Assembly (NCBI GenBank): GCA_910589415.1 | Contig: OU342634.1 | Location: 24,859,144-24,923,143 of the forward strand | Length of the DNA: 64,000 nucleotides | From: Malachius bipustulatus | Taxonomy: Eukaryota; Arthropoda; Insecta; Coleoptera; Melyridae | Direction of reading: 5' to 3' | Made by a program: the position numbers and the translations under genes | In this document: positions 24,312-35,773 of the stretch, in pieces | Layout of the letters: the number at the start of each line of letters is the position of its first letter | Numbering within the stretch: position 1 is the first letter of the stretch | The notes under the pieces: model-generated | What the model was told of the DNA's origin: nothing | Databases searched by the model: none | Seen by the model: only the letters and a program-made list of their open reading frames with translations

Positions 24312-25419
24312 TACAGGATGTTGAAAAAAATGTATAGTTTTTTTTTCTTTATAGCTCCCATATTTTTTTAGATATGTAGCTCAAATTTGGGTAATTGTTT
24401 ACATCCGCGGTTCCTAAGTTTCATCAATTTTTTCGGGACCGAGGAGCGAAATAGGGGTGCTGGGTGGGTAAGAAGCTAAAAACAGTCACTGCAAACTAAT
24501 ACCAAGGTCACCACTAAGGCCTCTTTGGCACTACGGTCGAATTTCTATTTTTTTTTTCACTTTCAGGGCAAGGAATATCTTCGAGATTAACAATAGCACA
24601 GTTTTTATTTTGAATTTTGCATTTATTTTGCATTTATATTCCAAAATACGTGACATCGCTCGCTATTATGGTCCGTCTACGTTTGAATGCGGTTCGTATG
24701 TTGCGTATGTTACCAGACCGGCCCTGGTGTTGATATTACGAGTTTCCGGCCCGCTTTAATGTTTATTCCGTCCACTCGACACTCTGACCTTGCATGTTTA
24801 TTGTGATTTTCGCTGTTCTAAACAGGCCCGCACTCAGGAAGACCTTCTTTTGATGCCCTTTTGTTCGCTTATCTTTCATTTGCAAAGCAAATTAATACCT
24901 TTCTGGTGTTACTATAGGTATGTCCTCCACCCCTATATAGGTGCCATAGTGTAACTGTAGGAGCCGCGGATGTAAATAATGACCCAAATTTGAAATGCAG
25001 GTTACGTTATAGGGTTTACATCATTGGGCATAACAAATGGTTGTGAGAATCTATAGGGAGATATTTTTATATTTTTTCAGAGGTCGTGCTTTATTTTCTC
25101 CGCTGGTGGATTGTAAAATACGAAAAATTTTCTATTTTGTTTAGAATCTTTTGGCTCTCTTATATGTAGTTTCTTTTATTTGCAACCGTTATCGAAAAAA
25201 AAAAGATTTTCTGTCATTGGTTAGATGAAATTTGAAAAAAAATTATGGTAAACATGGCTCGGGCTTTATTTGAATAATTTTATAGCTTACATTAATTTTG
25301 ACAACTTATAGCACAACCTAAAAACTAAAGCTGAAATGGCCATGTTTGACTAACTGTTTGAAACTGCAGGAGCTGTATAAAGAAAAAAAGAACAAATCTT
25401 GAAATTTCAACACCCTGTA
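24312..25419. mobile_element. Outer palindromic element hosting a second one
   Basis: The termini CTACAGGATGTTGAAA and TTTCAACACCCTGTAG define the element. Its left arm is much shorter than the right, so it has decayed or been deleted. A complete second element (24,400-24,974) sits between the mirrored motif CAAATTTGGGT and its complement, which is where the symmetry axis would be. The sequence just outside is also mirrored (CTTCGTTACC on the left, GGTAACGAAG on the right). Confidence 0.75.
24400..24974. mobile_element. Inner TA-flanked element, ACATCCGCGG termini
   Basis: The terminal inverted repeats read TACATCCGCGGTTCCTAAG on the left and AGGAGCCGCGGATGTA on the right. A second copy of nearly equal length occurs at 51,938-52,510, sharing interior sequence such as TTTTTTCGGGACCGAGGAGC and CCTCTTTG. 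Unlike the TACAGGGTG family, the interior is not a palindrome. It is non-autonomous and flanked by TA. Confidence 0.9.
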
Positions 25420-25439
25420 GATCGGTAACGAAGTTATCA

Positions 25440-26626
25440 AACGAATGGTGGCAGCCGAGAAAACAAATCATATCGAGAACCTTGAAAACATTTTGCACCC
25501 TAACGTCCTAAACGCTTTTATACCTCCGCTTTGTATGAGAAATGCAATAAACGCAACCGAGGTTGACAACCGAGTAAGCAAATCATATCAAGGGCCTTAG
25601 AGACATTTTTAGCCTCGTAACTACTTATTTTTAAACTTTTCACATATTATACGTTATTATTATACTTTGGGGTCCCTTACCTAGGGGTGTATAAATTTGC
25701 AGAATAATTGTGTTAGGCGAGACTCAAGAAAAGAAATCATCACTGAGGACACAAAAATTTTTTCGACGTTGTTTTGTTTCTTTTTTTTTATTTTTTTTTT
25801 TAATTTCTGTATAATTTTTCTATCAGCGTATGGGTGTATTATTTGCTCGGAAAACCTAAGAGAATTTGGGGCCCGATTTAGCCACAACCCTACTCATTAG
25901 GCAGAGACGTGATTTCTCCACCCCAAGGGGGCCCCATTCACAACGCGCCTCCCGAATGAGAACTGCGATATTCTTCTGACCGGAATTTTGACGCGCCGAT
26001 GAAGAACGAGTTGGAAAAAAAATTGTCGGAGCTCTTTCAAAAGTAACCCAAAACGAAATAAGAATAATTATTAAACACCGAAGTATTTTCTTCAATATGA
26101 ATTATAAAAAAGATAAAACATCAAGCGCAATAATAAATTTCTATAATGCGCAGGATTAAAGGGACATTCTCGTCCTGCAGGAACTGGAACTAGCTAGTGG
26201 GTATTGAGGTCACTTCACAAGGCTGTTGTAGGTACCTATAAGAAATACGAATAAAATCCCTTCTATCCTATCCAGAATGCAATCAACAGGAATAACAGGA
26301 GAAACATACCTAGGAAAGAAAATAAGGAACAAACTCTATAGGCTCTACAGGTAGTTTCCCGAATGATAAAAAAAAATTTAAACCCCCCAACTCAAATAAA
26401 CCTTGAGGTAGTACAAAGAGTCGCAATACTCACAATTTTCACTTTACACCTGACCAAGTCCTGTAGCCTCTCGTCTTTCTCGGCGAAACTGACTTTATTT
26501 TTCATATTCCCGGGTTCATGTTTGGACGCGTAGCCACACCAGCACTACTACGACTATTCCAATAAGCGATTTCGTCGGAAATCGGAATATCTATTTTGAA
26601 GGAAGGGTATTCATCTGAAATCGTTA
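25440..26626. other. No supported gene
   Basis: It begins with two short, diverged repeats (to about 25,640) related to those at 23.3-23.7 kb. The rest is AT-rich, with a slightly CpG-richer patch at 25,900-26,040. Confidence 0.4.
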
Positions 26627-26827
26627 GTGTGCGCAAGGTGCATGAAAAACGTGCTTCCCTACCATAGTTCCGCGAGCGATCACTGGTGGCGCCACACTAC
26701 CATGAGCGGCAAGCAGTCTGCTTCGCTCTCTGCTGTTCTGCTCGCCAAAGAGGACCCTCTATCGCGGAATCTACAACGTTGCCAGCGCGAGCTCGCGGAT
26801 TTATTGAGAAAATTAATTGGGAAATAG
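26627..26827 (+). CDS. Candidate coding ORF or exon, unidentified
   Basis: This 66-codon frame lies in a CpG-rich patch. From the inner ATG at 26,702 it encodes MSGKQSASLSAVLLAKEDP followed by a helical, charged tail ending ELADLLRKLIGK and TAG. Third-position G/C is well above the local background in that second half, which favours real coding. No domain or signal is recognised, and no splice partner is seen. It may equally be an untranslated first exon. Confidence 0.3.
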   Translation: MCARCMKNVLPYHSSASDHWWRHTTMSGKQSASLSAVLLAKEDPLSRNLQRCQRELADLLRKLIGK

Positions 26828-27736
26828 AGGGAAAAAGTTTTCTAAACGACACACCTTTAAAATGTCTGGTCTAGTGAAGAGAGAGAAACGACGTTTCGCT
26901 GTAATTTCAGCTCATCAGTCTGTCATGTCAAACAAGAACACACCGCGAAAGAAGTGTGCTGAATAGACAGATAATTGAATTACATTTGTTTCGCAGGAAA
27001 TCTAACAAGCTGGAGCAATCAGGAACGACGAATCAAAATAAGAGACAAACTTCCGAAGAGCCGTTATTTTCTAAGCAACAGGATTATAGGTACTATTAAC
27101 AAAAATTAGGAGGAAAATAAATGACAGAAATTACTGAAGCAGAAGAGTTGATGCAAGTTACAAGATCTGACAGAATAAGTAAAAACAGATTACAATTTTA
27201 ATTAATTTTGTCACCAAATCTTTAAGAAAATAGATTTGACAGGCACAGAATTGAAAAAAAAATATAGTACCTTCTATTTTTTTATTATTTTTTTTTTTCA
27301 TTGTTTCCAGAAGAACTATTGAAAAAAACCGATGACAGGTCGAGACATAGTCGAGCTTTGACAGAACCAGAACTGGGAAGGAATGACAAAATGTTTCCGA
27401 TAAATTGTTCATATTAGTGCTAAAACTGACAGAACGAGAAATTAAGAATTTTTTCGAATATTTTCTTTTAATTTTTGCGCGATGACCGCTGGAAGAAAAA
27501 ATATATAACGCCTATGGAGAAGACATACAAGAACGACCAGAACTGACAGAAATGATAGATCGACTTGGGAGAAGAAGCAACACGAAACAGCAGAGCATCA
27601 GGTCCCTGGAATAATCACAATATTTGAACTCTTTCCCTTCCTTACGGGAGCAAAGGTTAATCACCTCAAAGATGATGAAAAAAGTACAATTTAAAGACGA
27701 AAATTAACTCACAGTAGTCAAGTCGTAGTATTTCAG
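26828..27736. other. No supported gene
   Basis: AT-rich, with repeated AGAA/GACAGAA-type sequence but no clear tandem unit and no coding signal. Confidence 0.35.
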
Positions 27737-27812
27737 ACCCGACAACACCGGACAATTTTCCGGATATACGGACCCTTCCAATGCTCGTTTCCCCTCGCAC
27801 GACGTGGGATGA
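27737..27812 (+). CDS. Candidate terminal coding exon, unidentified
   Basis: After an acceptor (GTAGTATTTCAG) one frame runs one base plus 24 codons to TGA, beginning PDNTGQFSGYTDPSN and ending PSHDVG. It sits in a local island of higher GC content and CpG. The residues suggest a flexible C-terminal tail. The exon is short, so chance remains possible, and I found no upstream partner. Confidence 0.3.
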
Positions 27813-28769
27813 AAGGACAGAGAGCATCCTGAAACCTGACCGAACACTGAACACCAACGCACCCGAGTTGTGGTCTATATTTATAAAAATCCACACCACG
27901 CATGATAAGAGCTAATGGAAATGAGGGAGTCAAAGTAAGGGTTTCCCAATTGGAAAATTACCTATTGCCACTTAATTCATGCCACATACTCGTACTATAC
28001 GTCGAACTTTGGGATAGGGATTGAGTGAGGATGGAAATATGTACAAGAATAGCACCTGTTTGAATTGATACTGGAAATAGCCCTCTTTTATGTACCTACA
28101 TCAGGTAGGTTATATAAATACATATACATTACATAACACTCCCACGTTTATGTATGTATTTGTATTATTTGTATATATGAGAAAGAGAGTAGGTGGCTGG
28201 GTGTATATAAACCAAGGGTGAAATGAATGTGTTATTTATAACGCCAATCAAATATGTCTTTCTGGTAAAAAGCCAAGGTGTTGGTGTAACTCAGAGATCA
28301 AAATTATCAGGCAATATTATACCATGGAGTATATATCTCAAGATGCAATGCCAGAGATTCCGCATTTTCGCTATAACGTTAAAAAACAAATTAAATACTT
28401 ATGGCCCTGCGAATTCAAATTTAAATTTGATAAAAAAGTTTTCAGGTAACATAATAAACCATATGGCGTCCCTCAAGGTGCGATATATCAAGCTGCACTT
28501 TCTCCTACAATAAAAATTTGTCTGATCTAATTCGATCTGATTTAAATAATTTTTAAATAACAACTGAGTACCGAAAAAACTGATGAAAAACATTCTAAAG
28601 GTGACTTTTTTATAAATGAAATATTTTAATAACATAAGAAAAGACGAGAAAAAAATATAAAAATATACAGGGTGCTCGGAAATAATACGTACCTAGAACA
28701 GGAGATGATTCTACATAAAAAATAAGACTTTTTTCCTATAAAATTATATGCCGAACCGTTCTTGAGATA
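27813..28769. other. No supported gene; solo element end at 28,666
   Basis: AT-rich sequence. A TACAGGGTGCTCGG terminus occurs at 28,666 without a clean partner. Beyond the 28,770-29,984 element, a loosely mirrored ATCTCGAGAACCGT at about 30,034 suggests that element also sits inside an older, decayed palindrome. Confidence 0.4.
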
Positions 28770-29984
28770 TACAGGTGTCCCGTAAGTAATGGTCCGTGGT
28801 GAAATGGGAGATTCTTGGTTTAAAAATATTACGATCTGACACTACTTGCTCTAACAAAATCTTGATAATAAAAAAGATACAGGGTGGCAAAGTTGAGATT
28901 TAAAAATTTTCTTTTCAAAATATCTCGAAAAATTGTACAGGTACGAACGTGAAAACTTGGGGATAGATGTTTTACGGTATGAGAAATCATAATTTGATAT
29001 CCGTGTCGATGTATTTTATAGAGGGCGCCACTTAGGTCATGTTGACGACGTAAATGAACACATAACTTTTTTATCCTTCAGGATATCGGGCATTTTATTG
29101 TTAAATATTAAAACTACATCATTGATGAGAAAAAAAGGTATACCGGTTGTCAGTCTCAAAAGTTAGTGGTTTTCGAGACAATCACGTTTTAATAATCTCC
29201 TGCATTATTTCTATTTTTTTTTATTATCCGAAATCTTAATGCAGTAGGTTGAGATAATAACCAGCATTTTGGCAATTAAACATTTTTCACTTTGACATAT
29301 TAAAAAAGCAAACAAATGAACCATATTCACCTAAATTCCTATACAGATTCTGAAATAGTCGATTACCAGGTTGCAGTCTGTTTGGATATCGTGGCAGGTA
29401 TTCTCGTTTCGCAGCTTGCCCAATGAAGTTTTGTTTGCAATAAAGAGAAATCATATCTCTCTTATCTGAATTTGAAAAATTATTATGTCTCGGCATTTTT
29501 TAATTTTCCAACTACTAGCAGTAAGCAAAAAATTCTGAACAGTATCAGTAGAGAAAATCATTAACTGTCAATTATCTCGAAAACCACTAACTTTTGAGAC
29601 TGACAACCAGTATACCTTTTTTTCTCATCAATGATGTAGTTTTAATATTTCACAATAAAATGCGCGATACCCTGAAGGATAAAAAAGTTATGTGTTCATT
29701 TACGTCGTCAACATGACCTAAGTGGCGCCCTCTATAAAATACATCGACACGGATATCAAATTATGATTTCTCATATCGTAAAACATATATCACCAAGTTT
29801 TCACGTTCGTACCTTTACAATTTTTCAAGATATTTTGAAAAGCAAATTTTTAAGTCTCAACTTTGCCACCCTGTATCTTTTTTATTATCAAGATTTTGTT
29901 AGAGCAAGTAGTGTCAGATCGTAATATTTTTAAACCAAGAATCTCCCATTTCACCACGGACCATTACTTACGGGACACCCTGTA
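28770..29984. mobile_element. Palindromic element carrying a DUF4817-like ORF
   Basis: The ends TACAGGTGTCCCGTAAGT and ACTTACGGGACACCCTGTA are mirrored, and the arms pair over about 400 bp or more on each side, including inner arms with TCTCAAAAGTTAGTGGTTTT and its complement. The unpaired centre, about 29,200-29,560, holds a minus-strand ORF resembling an insect transposase DNA-binding domain. This is the only palindrome here with recognisable coding content. Confidence 0.9.
29287..29496 (-). CDS. DUF4817-like helix-turn-helix ORF
   Basis: This 69-codon ORF begins MPRHNNFSNSDKRDMISLY and continues with AAKREYLPRYPNRLQPG and LYRNLGEYGSF. The spacing of the Asp-Met, the Ala and Tyr residues, the YPNR motif and the final GSF matches the DUF4817 pattern as I know it, an N-terminal helix-turn-helix often found on insect Tc1/mariner-type or other transposase-related proteins. 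The frame stops soon after that domain, so any catalytic domain is absent. It lies exactly in the loop of the palindromic element, consistent with either a deleted transposase gene or a small retained DNA-binding protein. No search was run to confirm the family. Confidence 0.6.
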   Translation of the reverse strand: MPRHNNFSNSDKRDMISLYCKQNFIGQAAKREYLPRYPNRLQPGNRLFQNLYRNLGEYGSFVCFFNMSK

Positions 29985-30654
29985 TAGGGTATCACAAAGA
30001 TTTTTTTTCAGTTTTTTTGCCAATATCTCGAGAACCGTATGAGATACAACGTTCAGCTCTTATACACACTCCGTGCTTATTAATACTATTATCTCATTAC
30101 TGTAAAATAAAGGTTTCAAGAAAACTGAGTGACCTAGATGCGGGTACTTTGACTTCAACCCCCTAACTTCTATGCCACTGGAATTGCGATTTTAAGAAGC
30201 GCTTTAGAATCGCCCATGTTTTCTACACCAAAAAGGTACTCTTTATTGGTTAACAGCTCTAAAGTTAACCGTTTGCGAGAAAAACGGGTACTTACGATGA
30301 AAAACTCGCTTTGGATGTTTCACAATATGCATGTGTAGGAAAATGACATGGCACATGGGAAATAAATGAATTGATATTCAAAAGGTAGCTATTTTAATAT
30401 CAATGATATGACATGTACAAAAGTTGAACGTGTCCCTCAAATGGTTCCTGAAATATCATCAAAAAATGGAAAAACTTACATTTTTTGACACCTACTTATG
30501 TTAAAAAAAGTACTAAATTTCTTGGTATATAAGTTTATAATAAAAAATTCTTGCTTTTTTATGTATAATCACCTCCTTTTCTACCTTTTCTAGATTTTCC
30601 GGCATCCTGGATAATTGAGGATTATACACCATGGAGGGCCTCAAGGTTCAATAA
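29985..30654. other. No supported gene
   Basis: AT-rich sequence with no open frame of note. Confidence 0.4.
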
Positions 30655-32507
30655 TACAGGTGTCCCAAAACTTAACGTCATCCCTTGAAGGGCTGGTAGG
30701 CCAAGTCATGACTGACCAGAATATCTGATCTCAGTAAAAAATTGTTTATTTTCGAGATAATGGGACTTTATGAATTTTGTGAAAATCGATACCTTAGATC
30801 TGTTTTTCGAGCGTCACAGTTGCAAAATTTCATATTCTTGCATTCTTAATTTTGTTACGCAATGCTGAATAGCCCCATTAATGATTAAGTGCCAAAGAAA
30901 TATTCTGGTGCCGTGCCTTTTAGGAAAATTATTGATTTTTTTGCCCGATTGAAAATTTTTGTTTTTTCATGACACAACTTTGCCACTTCATACATGAAAA
31001 AAAAATTACCCCGTGAACCTGGCAAGTTGTTCCTAAAAATTACCCATTTGATCTAGTTTCTGCAATGGTGTAATATTTTGTATGCTTTACATTAGAAAAA
31101 AAGATATTGCTGTTTGACTGCAAAAGGAGCGCATTGTGAAATCATATCAATAAATAATCTGAGAGGCGTACACAATAAAAGTACAGGGTGTTTTGTAGTT
31201 GAATGTCAATATTTAAGGGGGTGATTTTTGGGTCCATTTTAAGAAGAAAACTTCATAAGAACGTATGTCCTAAAAGTCTTAACTTTTGAGATACAGGGTG
31301 GTAAAATTTTATTAAAATAAATAATTATTTTTATTTAAAATAAATAATTTCTGTAATACCGCTCTGGATATTTTAATGAAATTTCGTATACATAGGTATT
31401 ACGCATCAATGGACATTTTTTCATGTACCACGTTTCTTTTTTTTCCACTAGTAACGATGGTGCACGATCATGCAGAATTTTACCTGCATATTTTAGCAGA
31501 CATTGATGATACGCCACTGATTTCTGTTCAAATAGAAATCATTTTTGGAATCCCCATTCATTTCCAAGCAAATTTCATTACTTATTTTTTTCAGTCCGAT
31601 GCACGGTTTTCGCTTAAAAAAATAAAATCTGTTTCTCTACATGGTATCACAAGGTTGTCGTTAAAATGACAATAAAAAAATATAAAAATACGCAGGTAAA
31701 ATTTTGCACGATCGTCACTAATGGAAATATAACAAAATGTGATACATGAAAAAATGCCTCTTGATGCGTCATACCTGTATACGAAATTTCATTAAAATAT
31801 CCAGAGCGGTATTACAGAAATTACGAAAAAAATATTTATTTTAATACAATTTTACCACCCTGTATCTCAAAAGTTAAGACTTTTAGGACATACGTACTTA
31901 TGAAGTTTTCTTCTTAAAATTGACCCAAAAATCACCCCCTTAAATATTGACATTCAATTACAAAACACCCTGTACTTTTATTGTGTACGCCTCTCAGATT
32001 ATTTATTGATATGATTTCACAATGCGCTCCTTTTGCAGTCAAACAGCAATATATTTTTTTCTAAAGTAAAGCATACAAAACATTACATCATTGCGGAAAC
32101 TAGATCAAATGGGTAATTTTTAGGAATAACTTGCCAGGTTCACGGGGTATTTTTTTTCATGTATGAAGTGACAAAGTTGTGTCATGAAAAAACAAAAATT
32201 TTCAATCGGGCAAAAAAATCAATAATTTTCCTAAAAGGCACGGCACCAGAATATTTCTTTGGCACTTAATCATTAATGGGGCTATTCAGCATTGCGTAAC
32301 AAAATTAAGAATGTAAGAATATGAAATTTTGCAACTGTGACACTCGAAAAACAGATCTAAGGTATCGATTTTCACAAAATTCATAAAAGTCCCATTATCT
32401 CGAAAATAAACAATTTTTTACTGAGATCATCTTATGATATTCTGGTCAGTCATGACTTGGCCTACCAGCCCTTCAAGGGATGACGTTGACTTTAGAGACA
32501 CCCTGTA
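30655..32507. mobile_element. Outer palindromic element, 1.85 kb including insert
   Basis: It has termini TACAGGTGTCCCAAAACTT on the left and GAGACACCCTGTA on the right. The arms (30,655-31,181 and 31,975-32,507) are close to identical, for example over GACTGCAAAAGGAGCGCATT and its complement. At the junction with the inner element the host reads GCGTACACAATAAAAG before and CTTTTATTGTGTACGC after, so without the insert it would be a perfect palindrome centred on TA. Confidence 0.95.
31182..31974. mobile_element. Inner palindromic element E1, complete copy
   Basis: The left end TACAGGGTGTTTTGTAGTTG is mirrored by CAATTACAAAACACCCTGTA. Inner arms include AAGGGGGTGATTTTTGGGTC and GTCCTAAAAGTCTTAACTTT with their complements. 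Another complete copy is at 50,155-50,928 and a half copy at 228-419, in unrelated flanks, so it is an independent mobile unit. The loop frame at 31,376-31,669 shows no domain. Confidence 0.95.
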
Positions 32508-34094
32508 TAAAGGTTTTTGCGCTTTCGTTAACGTTAAAAATTTTGATCATCTTGTTCGTTTTTCTGATTTAATATTTAAAATAGATGTCTAGAACATCCA
32601 GTAGGTATACCTATAAACATAGTGGCAATAATTTATCAAACTCCTCGTTTGGAGCGTACGATTAAAATTATCTAATAAATTTTGCAATTTGTTAATAATT
32701 TAATTAATTATTCACAAGCAACTACACTACTAAAGATTTAGTACAAACAACGTCAGGAACAAAAATAGCAACAAAAACATTAAAGATTATTCAATAAACT
32801 TACGTCTTGACCTTATAAACATATTCATTGATTAGCATTAATAAAAGTAGATTTTGATAGAACATATTATAAGACAAAACCAATAAGATTTATTAAATTA
32901 TTTAAATAAAGTAAAATCCAGTTTTTATTGACTTCCTTATTCACCGTTATGGGATAAATGATTTTTCAATCATTATCAGTATCTTTAAACGCTTCATTAT
33001 CATTATTAATTATTCAATAAAGTGAGGAGCTAAATTTTCAGACCTCTAAGCCTCGTCTAATAAGACCCATTAAAGGTCTATAAGTGTTAAAAAATTAGCG
33101 AAGTGCCCTCAGAGCTCTCAAATGATTTCGCGACTCGGCTATCGCCAACTTCGAAAATCTGACATATCCAAGTCTGGGTTTTTTTAGCGACACTAAAGAA
33201 TGAGTTAACTATTTCTAATTTGCAACCCTAAAAAAGATACTAGTATTATTCCGGCTTGTGAATTAAGTAATAGAAAGCTATTATAAATTGTGTTGTAGCC
33301 CTTCAGTGGATCAATAGACCTTAGTTTATACGACCTATCAAAATAGTTTCTATAGGAGACCAGATGCCGTAAATTCGAAATTCTTGCGATAGTTACCTGT
33401 TACCCGATTATAACGGTTTGATTTATTACCATCTCCTTTACAATAACGAATTCATCTGCTTTGTCCTAAATTTGGGAACAATTTGATTGAGTAGGTATAA
33501 CGCTTCAAATAATTTTACTAAAATAAAATTCTCAATAATCTCCAGACAAAGTAACGGATTATAATTAGTGGTAAGTACCTAGGTACCTATATCACTAATA
33601 ATAATAATTATGAAACGTGACATTAAAAAAAAAATTATAGGGGAAGGTTTAGTTGGCTTGTAATGATTTTGACCTTTAAAAAGTCTTTAGCAAGATTTAT
33701 ATCGCAGACTGGCAAGAAAAATCGAATTAATATTGTATTATCATCCAGCTCTGAGCTATTTTTAAAGTTTCAAGTCTCAAACTATTCGGGAAGTTAGTTT
33801 AAAATCGCTGGCACGATTTACACATCAGACAGACAGCACTGAAAGCGAGTTAATAAAAACGTGGTAAAAAGACTGAAGGCTTTGTTAGTATAGTATAGTC
33901 AGTATAGTGAGTTTACTTTGTAAAAGACGAGGCAAAAGGTGAGGTAGAAGTAATTTTTAATATGTTGTTACTATGAGCCAGGGGAGGGGGCAGCAAAGGG
34001 TTGACTCGAGATGCCAGCTTGAATGAAAGGTAAAAAATGTTTTTTTCAAAATAACTTCGCACTGGTTGATCTTGAATCAATAACAAAAATGTTT
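32508..34094. other. No supported gene; short interspersed repeats
   Basis: Mostly AT-rich. Two related segments at about 33,645-33,720 and 33,760-33,840 share AAGTTAGTTTAAAA and GCANGATTTA with 19,120-19,190, indicating a dispersed repeat. No domain is seen. Confidence 0.4.
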
Positions 34095-34690
34095 TCAATA
34101 AAGTGAAAGAAGACGAAATGTCTCACATGTCTTGTACACTTCAGTATAATCCTCGGTATAAATCTTGATGGATGGATCCTCAGTGTCATCATCATCATCA
34201 TCCTCATCGGTGTTCCTGAGAAGCAACAACATTATCCGACACGTCCTTTCGTACGAGTGCATGAAACGAATTTCACTGAGGTCTATAGTGTGCTGGGGAG
34301 ACAGCCAGTAATTTCTGACAAGTATCCAGTCTCAGTATTCTGGATTTTTTAAATCCCATGCCATTTTTTGACTTGCTGGTGCTTTCGTCGGTGGCTAAGA
34401 AGCCAGACTGAATTTGCTTTGGCAAAACGTTGGTAGCGAACTTCTTCCAATGTTTCCTCTACCTTCTTCCATCTTGCTCTACCACAGAAAACGATCCCAG
34501 GGTCTGCTATGAGCTCTGGGATTGCATCCACATATTTCGAGATGATGTTAATGGTGACATTGAGTCCTATAGTTTTCTGGATAAGCGAACAAAATTATGT
34601 TTCTATTTGGTTGAAGATGTCGTGTCGCAACCATTAAAAGTATTCAGGAATGTCTTTATAAGTGTTCGGAACGCCTCTTCCTTCCTGGTT
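34095..34690 (-). pseudogene. Degraded GCDTTS-motif family gene
   Basis: Three minus-strand frames follow one another in the order expected for one protein. First, at about 34,605-34,690, a frame with FLNTFNGCDTTSS. Next, at about 34,349-34,600, a frame with GRARWKKVEETLEEVRYQRF and then HQQVKKWHGI. Then, at 34,095-34,345, a frame with DWILVRNYWLSPQHTIDLSE, ending in an acidic run (TDEDDDDDDTEDP) and TGA. I recall a widespread, uncharacterised metazoan family with a GCDTTSA motif, a later RYQ motif, a WG-type motif and a TDL-PP segment. The order here fits, but this is from memory. The frame changes make it a pseudogene. Such proteins are often multicopy and possibly derived from mobile elements. 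Confidence 0.5.
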
Positions 34691-35308
34691 TTCTAACAGA
34701 AAGTGAAGAAAGGGCTATGGGTGACTCCGGAGAAGTGTTCGATGTCCAAGAATTACGTCATAATCGCCGCATAATTTTGAACTGATTTGAATTGAGATCT
34801 TACCGAAAAAAATGGAGTTTTAGGAATTTCTGGGGAAATGTTCATATTTCTTCAAAAAATGTTGTCGCTGAATCAACCGCTGCGGAGTTATTTTGAAAAA
34901 AAGCAATTTTTGTACCTTTCATTGAAGGTGGTTGGTCGAGCGGTCCTCTTTCCCAAAGGTGGATATTTTACAGGACCAGACCTGAGAAACTTATTATAAC
35001 AAAAATTTTTCCACCTTTTGTTAGATTTGTAAGGCGTTTTTCCCCATATAACTGTCATATTATATTTTATATTTGGAACCTACTGTGCGTGCACTGAATT
35101 TTTTTTGTGTTATATAGTTATATTGCCGACTGTAAATAATTTGTTTTTCACAGAATTAAATAAATGAAATGAAATGAAATATGTACATACGTGTATTTCA
35201 GTTTAAAAGAGAGTTTAAAAGTAGAAACATCAATATATTTAGATACTCAAAATAAGAGGCGTTTTTTAGAAGTCCATGCTATACAAAATTAAAGTAGACA
35301 AAATTCAC

Positions 35309-35437
35309 AAACAATAATTTCCTAAATAATTACGTAATCAATTATCCCCATCTCATTCTATTGCAAAAAAACTGCATATCTCCATCTCACTCATTTAATT
35401 AATTACGTAATTATTTAGGAAATTATCGTTTGTGAAT
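35309..35437. repeat. Small palindrome around an AT-rich loop
   Basis: TTCACAAACAATAATTTCCT plus AATTACGTAAT on the left is mirrored by ATTACGTAATTATTTAGGAA on the right. It sits in the left outer arm of the nest described at 35.2-51.1 kb and is absent from the matching right arm, so it is a later insertion or loss. Confidence 0.7.
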
Positions 35438-35773
35438 ACGGACAAAAATCTTCTACATTTCTCGTAGAAAACTTTTTTTTAAGACGATGAGCGTTCCACC
35501 GGTAGAGCGCACAAAAAAAAGTTTTGATATACTTTTGATTTATCACCCTATATGTTTTTTGGGTCGCTAAAATTTGGGTATAATGCTGCTGGAAAAAATT
35601 TGGACCGGAAATTTATTTTTACTGTTTGCCACTTTTCAATAGATACGGGAATATGTTTTCTGCGTGCTTTACCGGCTGATCGGTTAATTAAAAAAAAAAA
35701 AAAATTATGAGAAATATACAGGGTGAATTATAAAAAACGCCCCAAGCGATAACTCCGTTAATTTTGAAGATAT

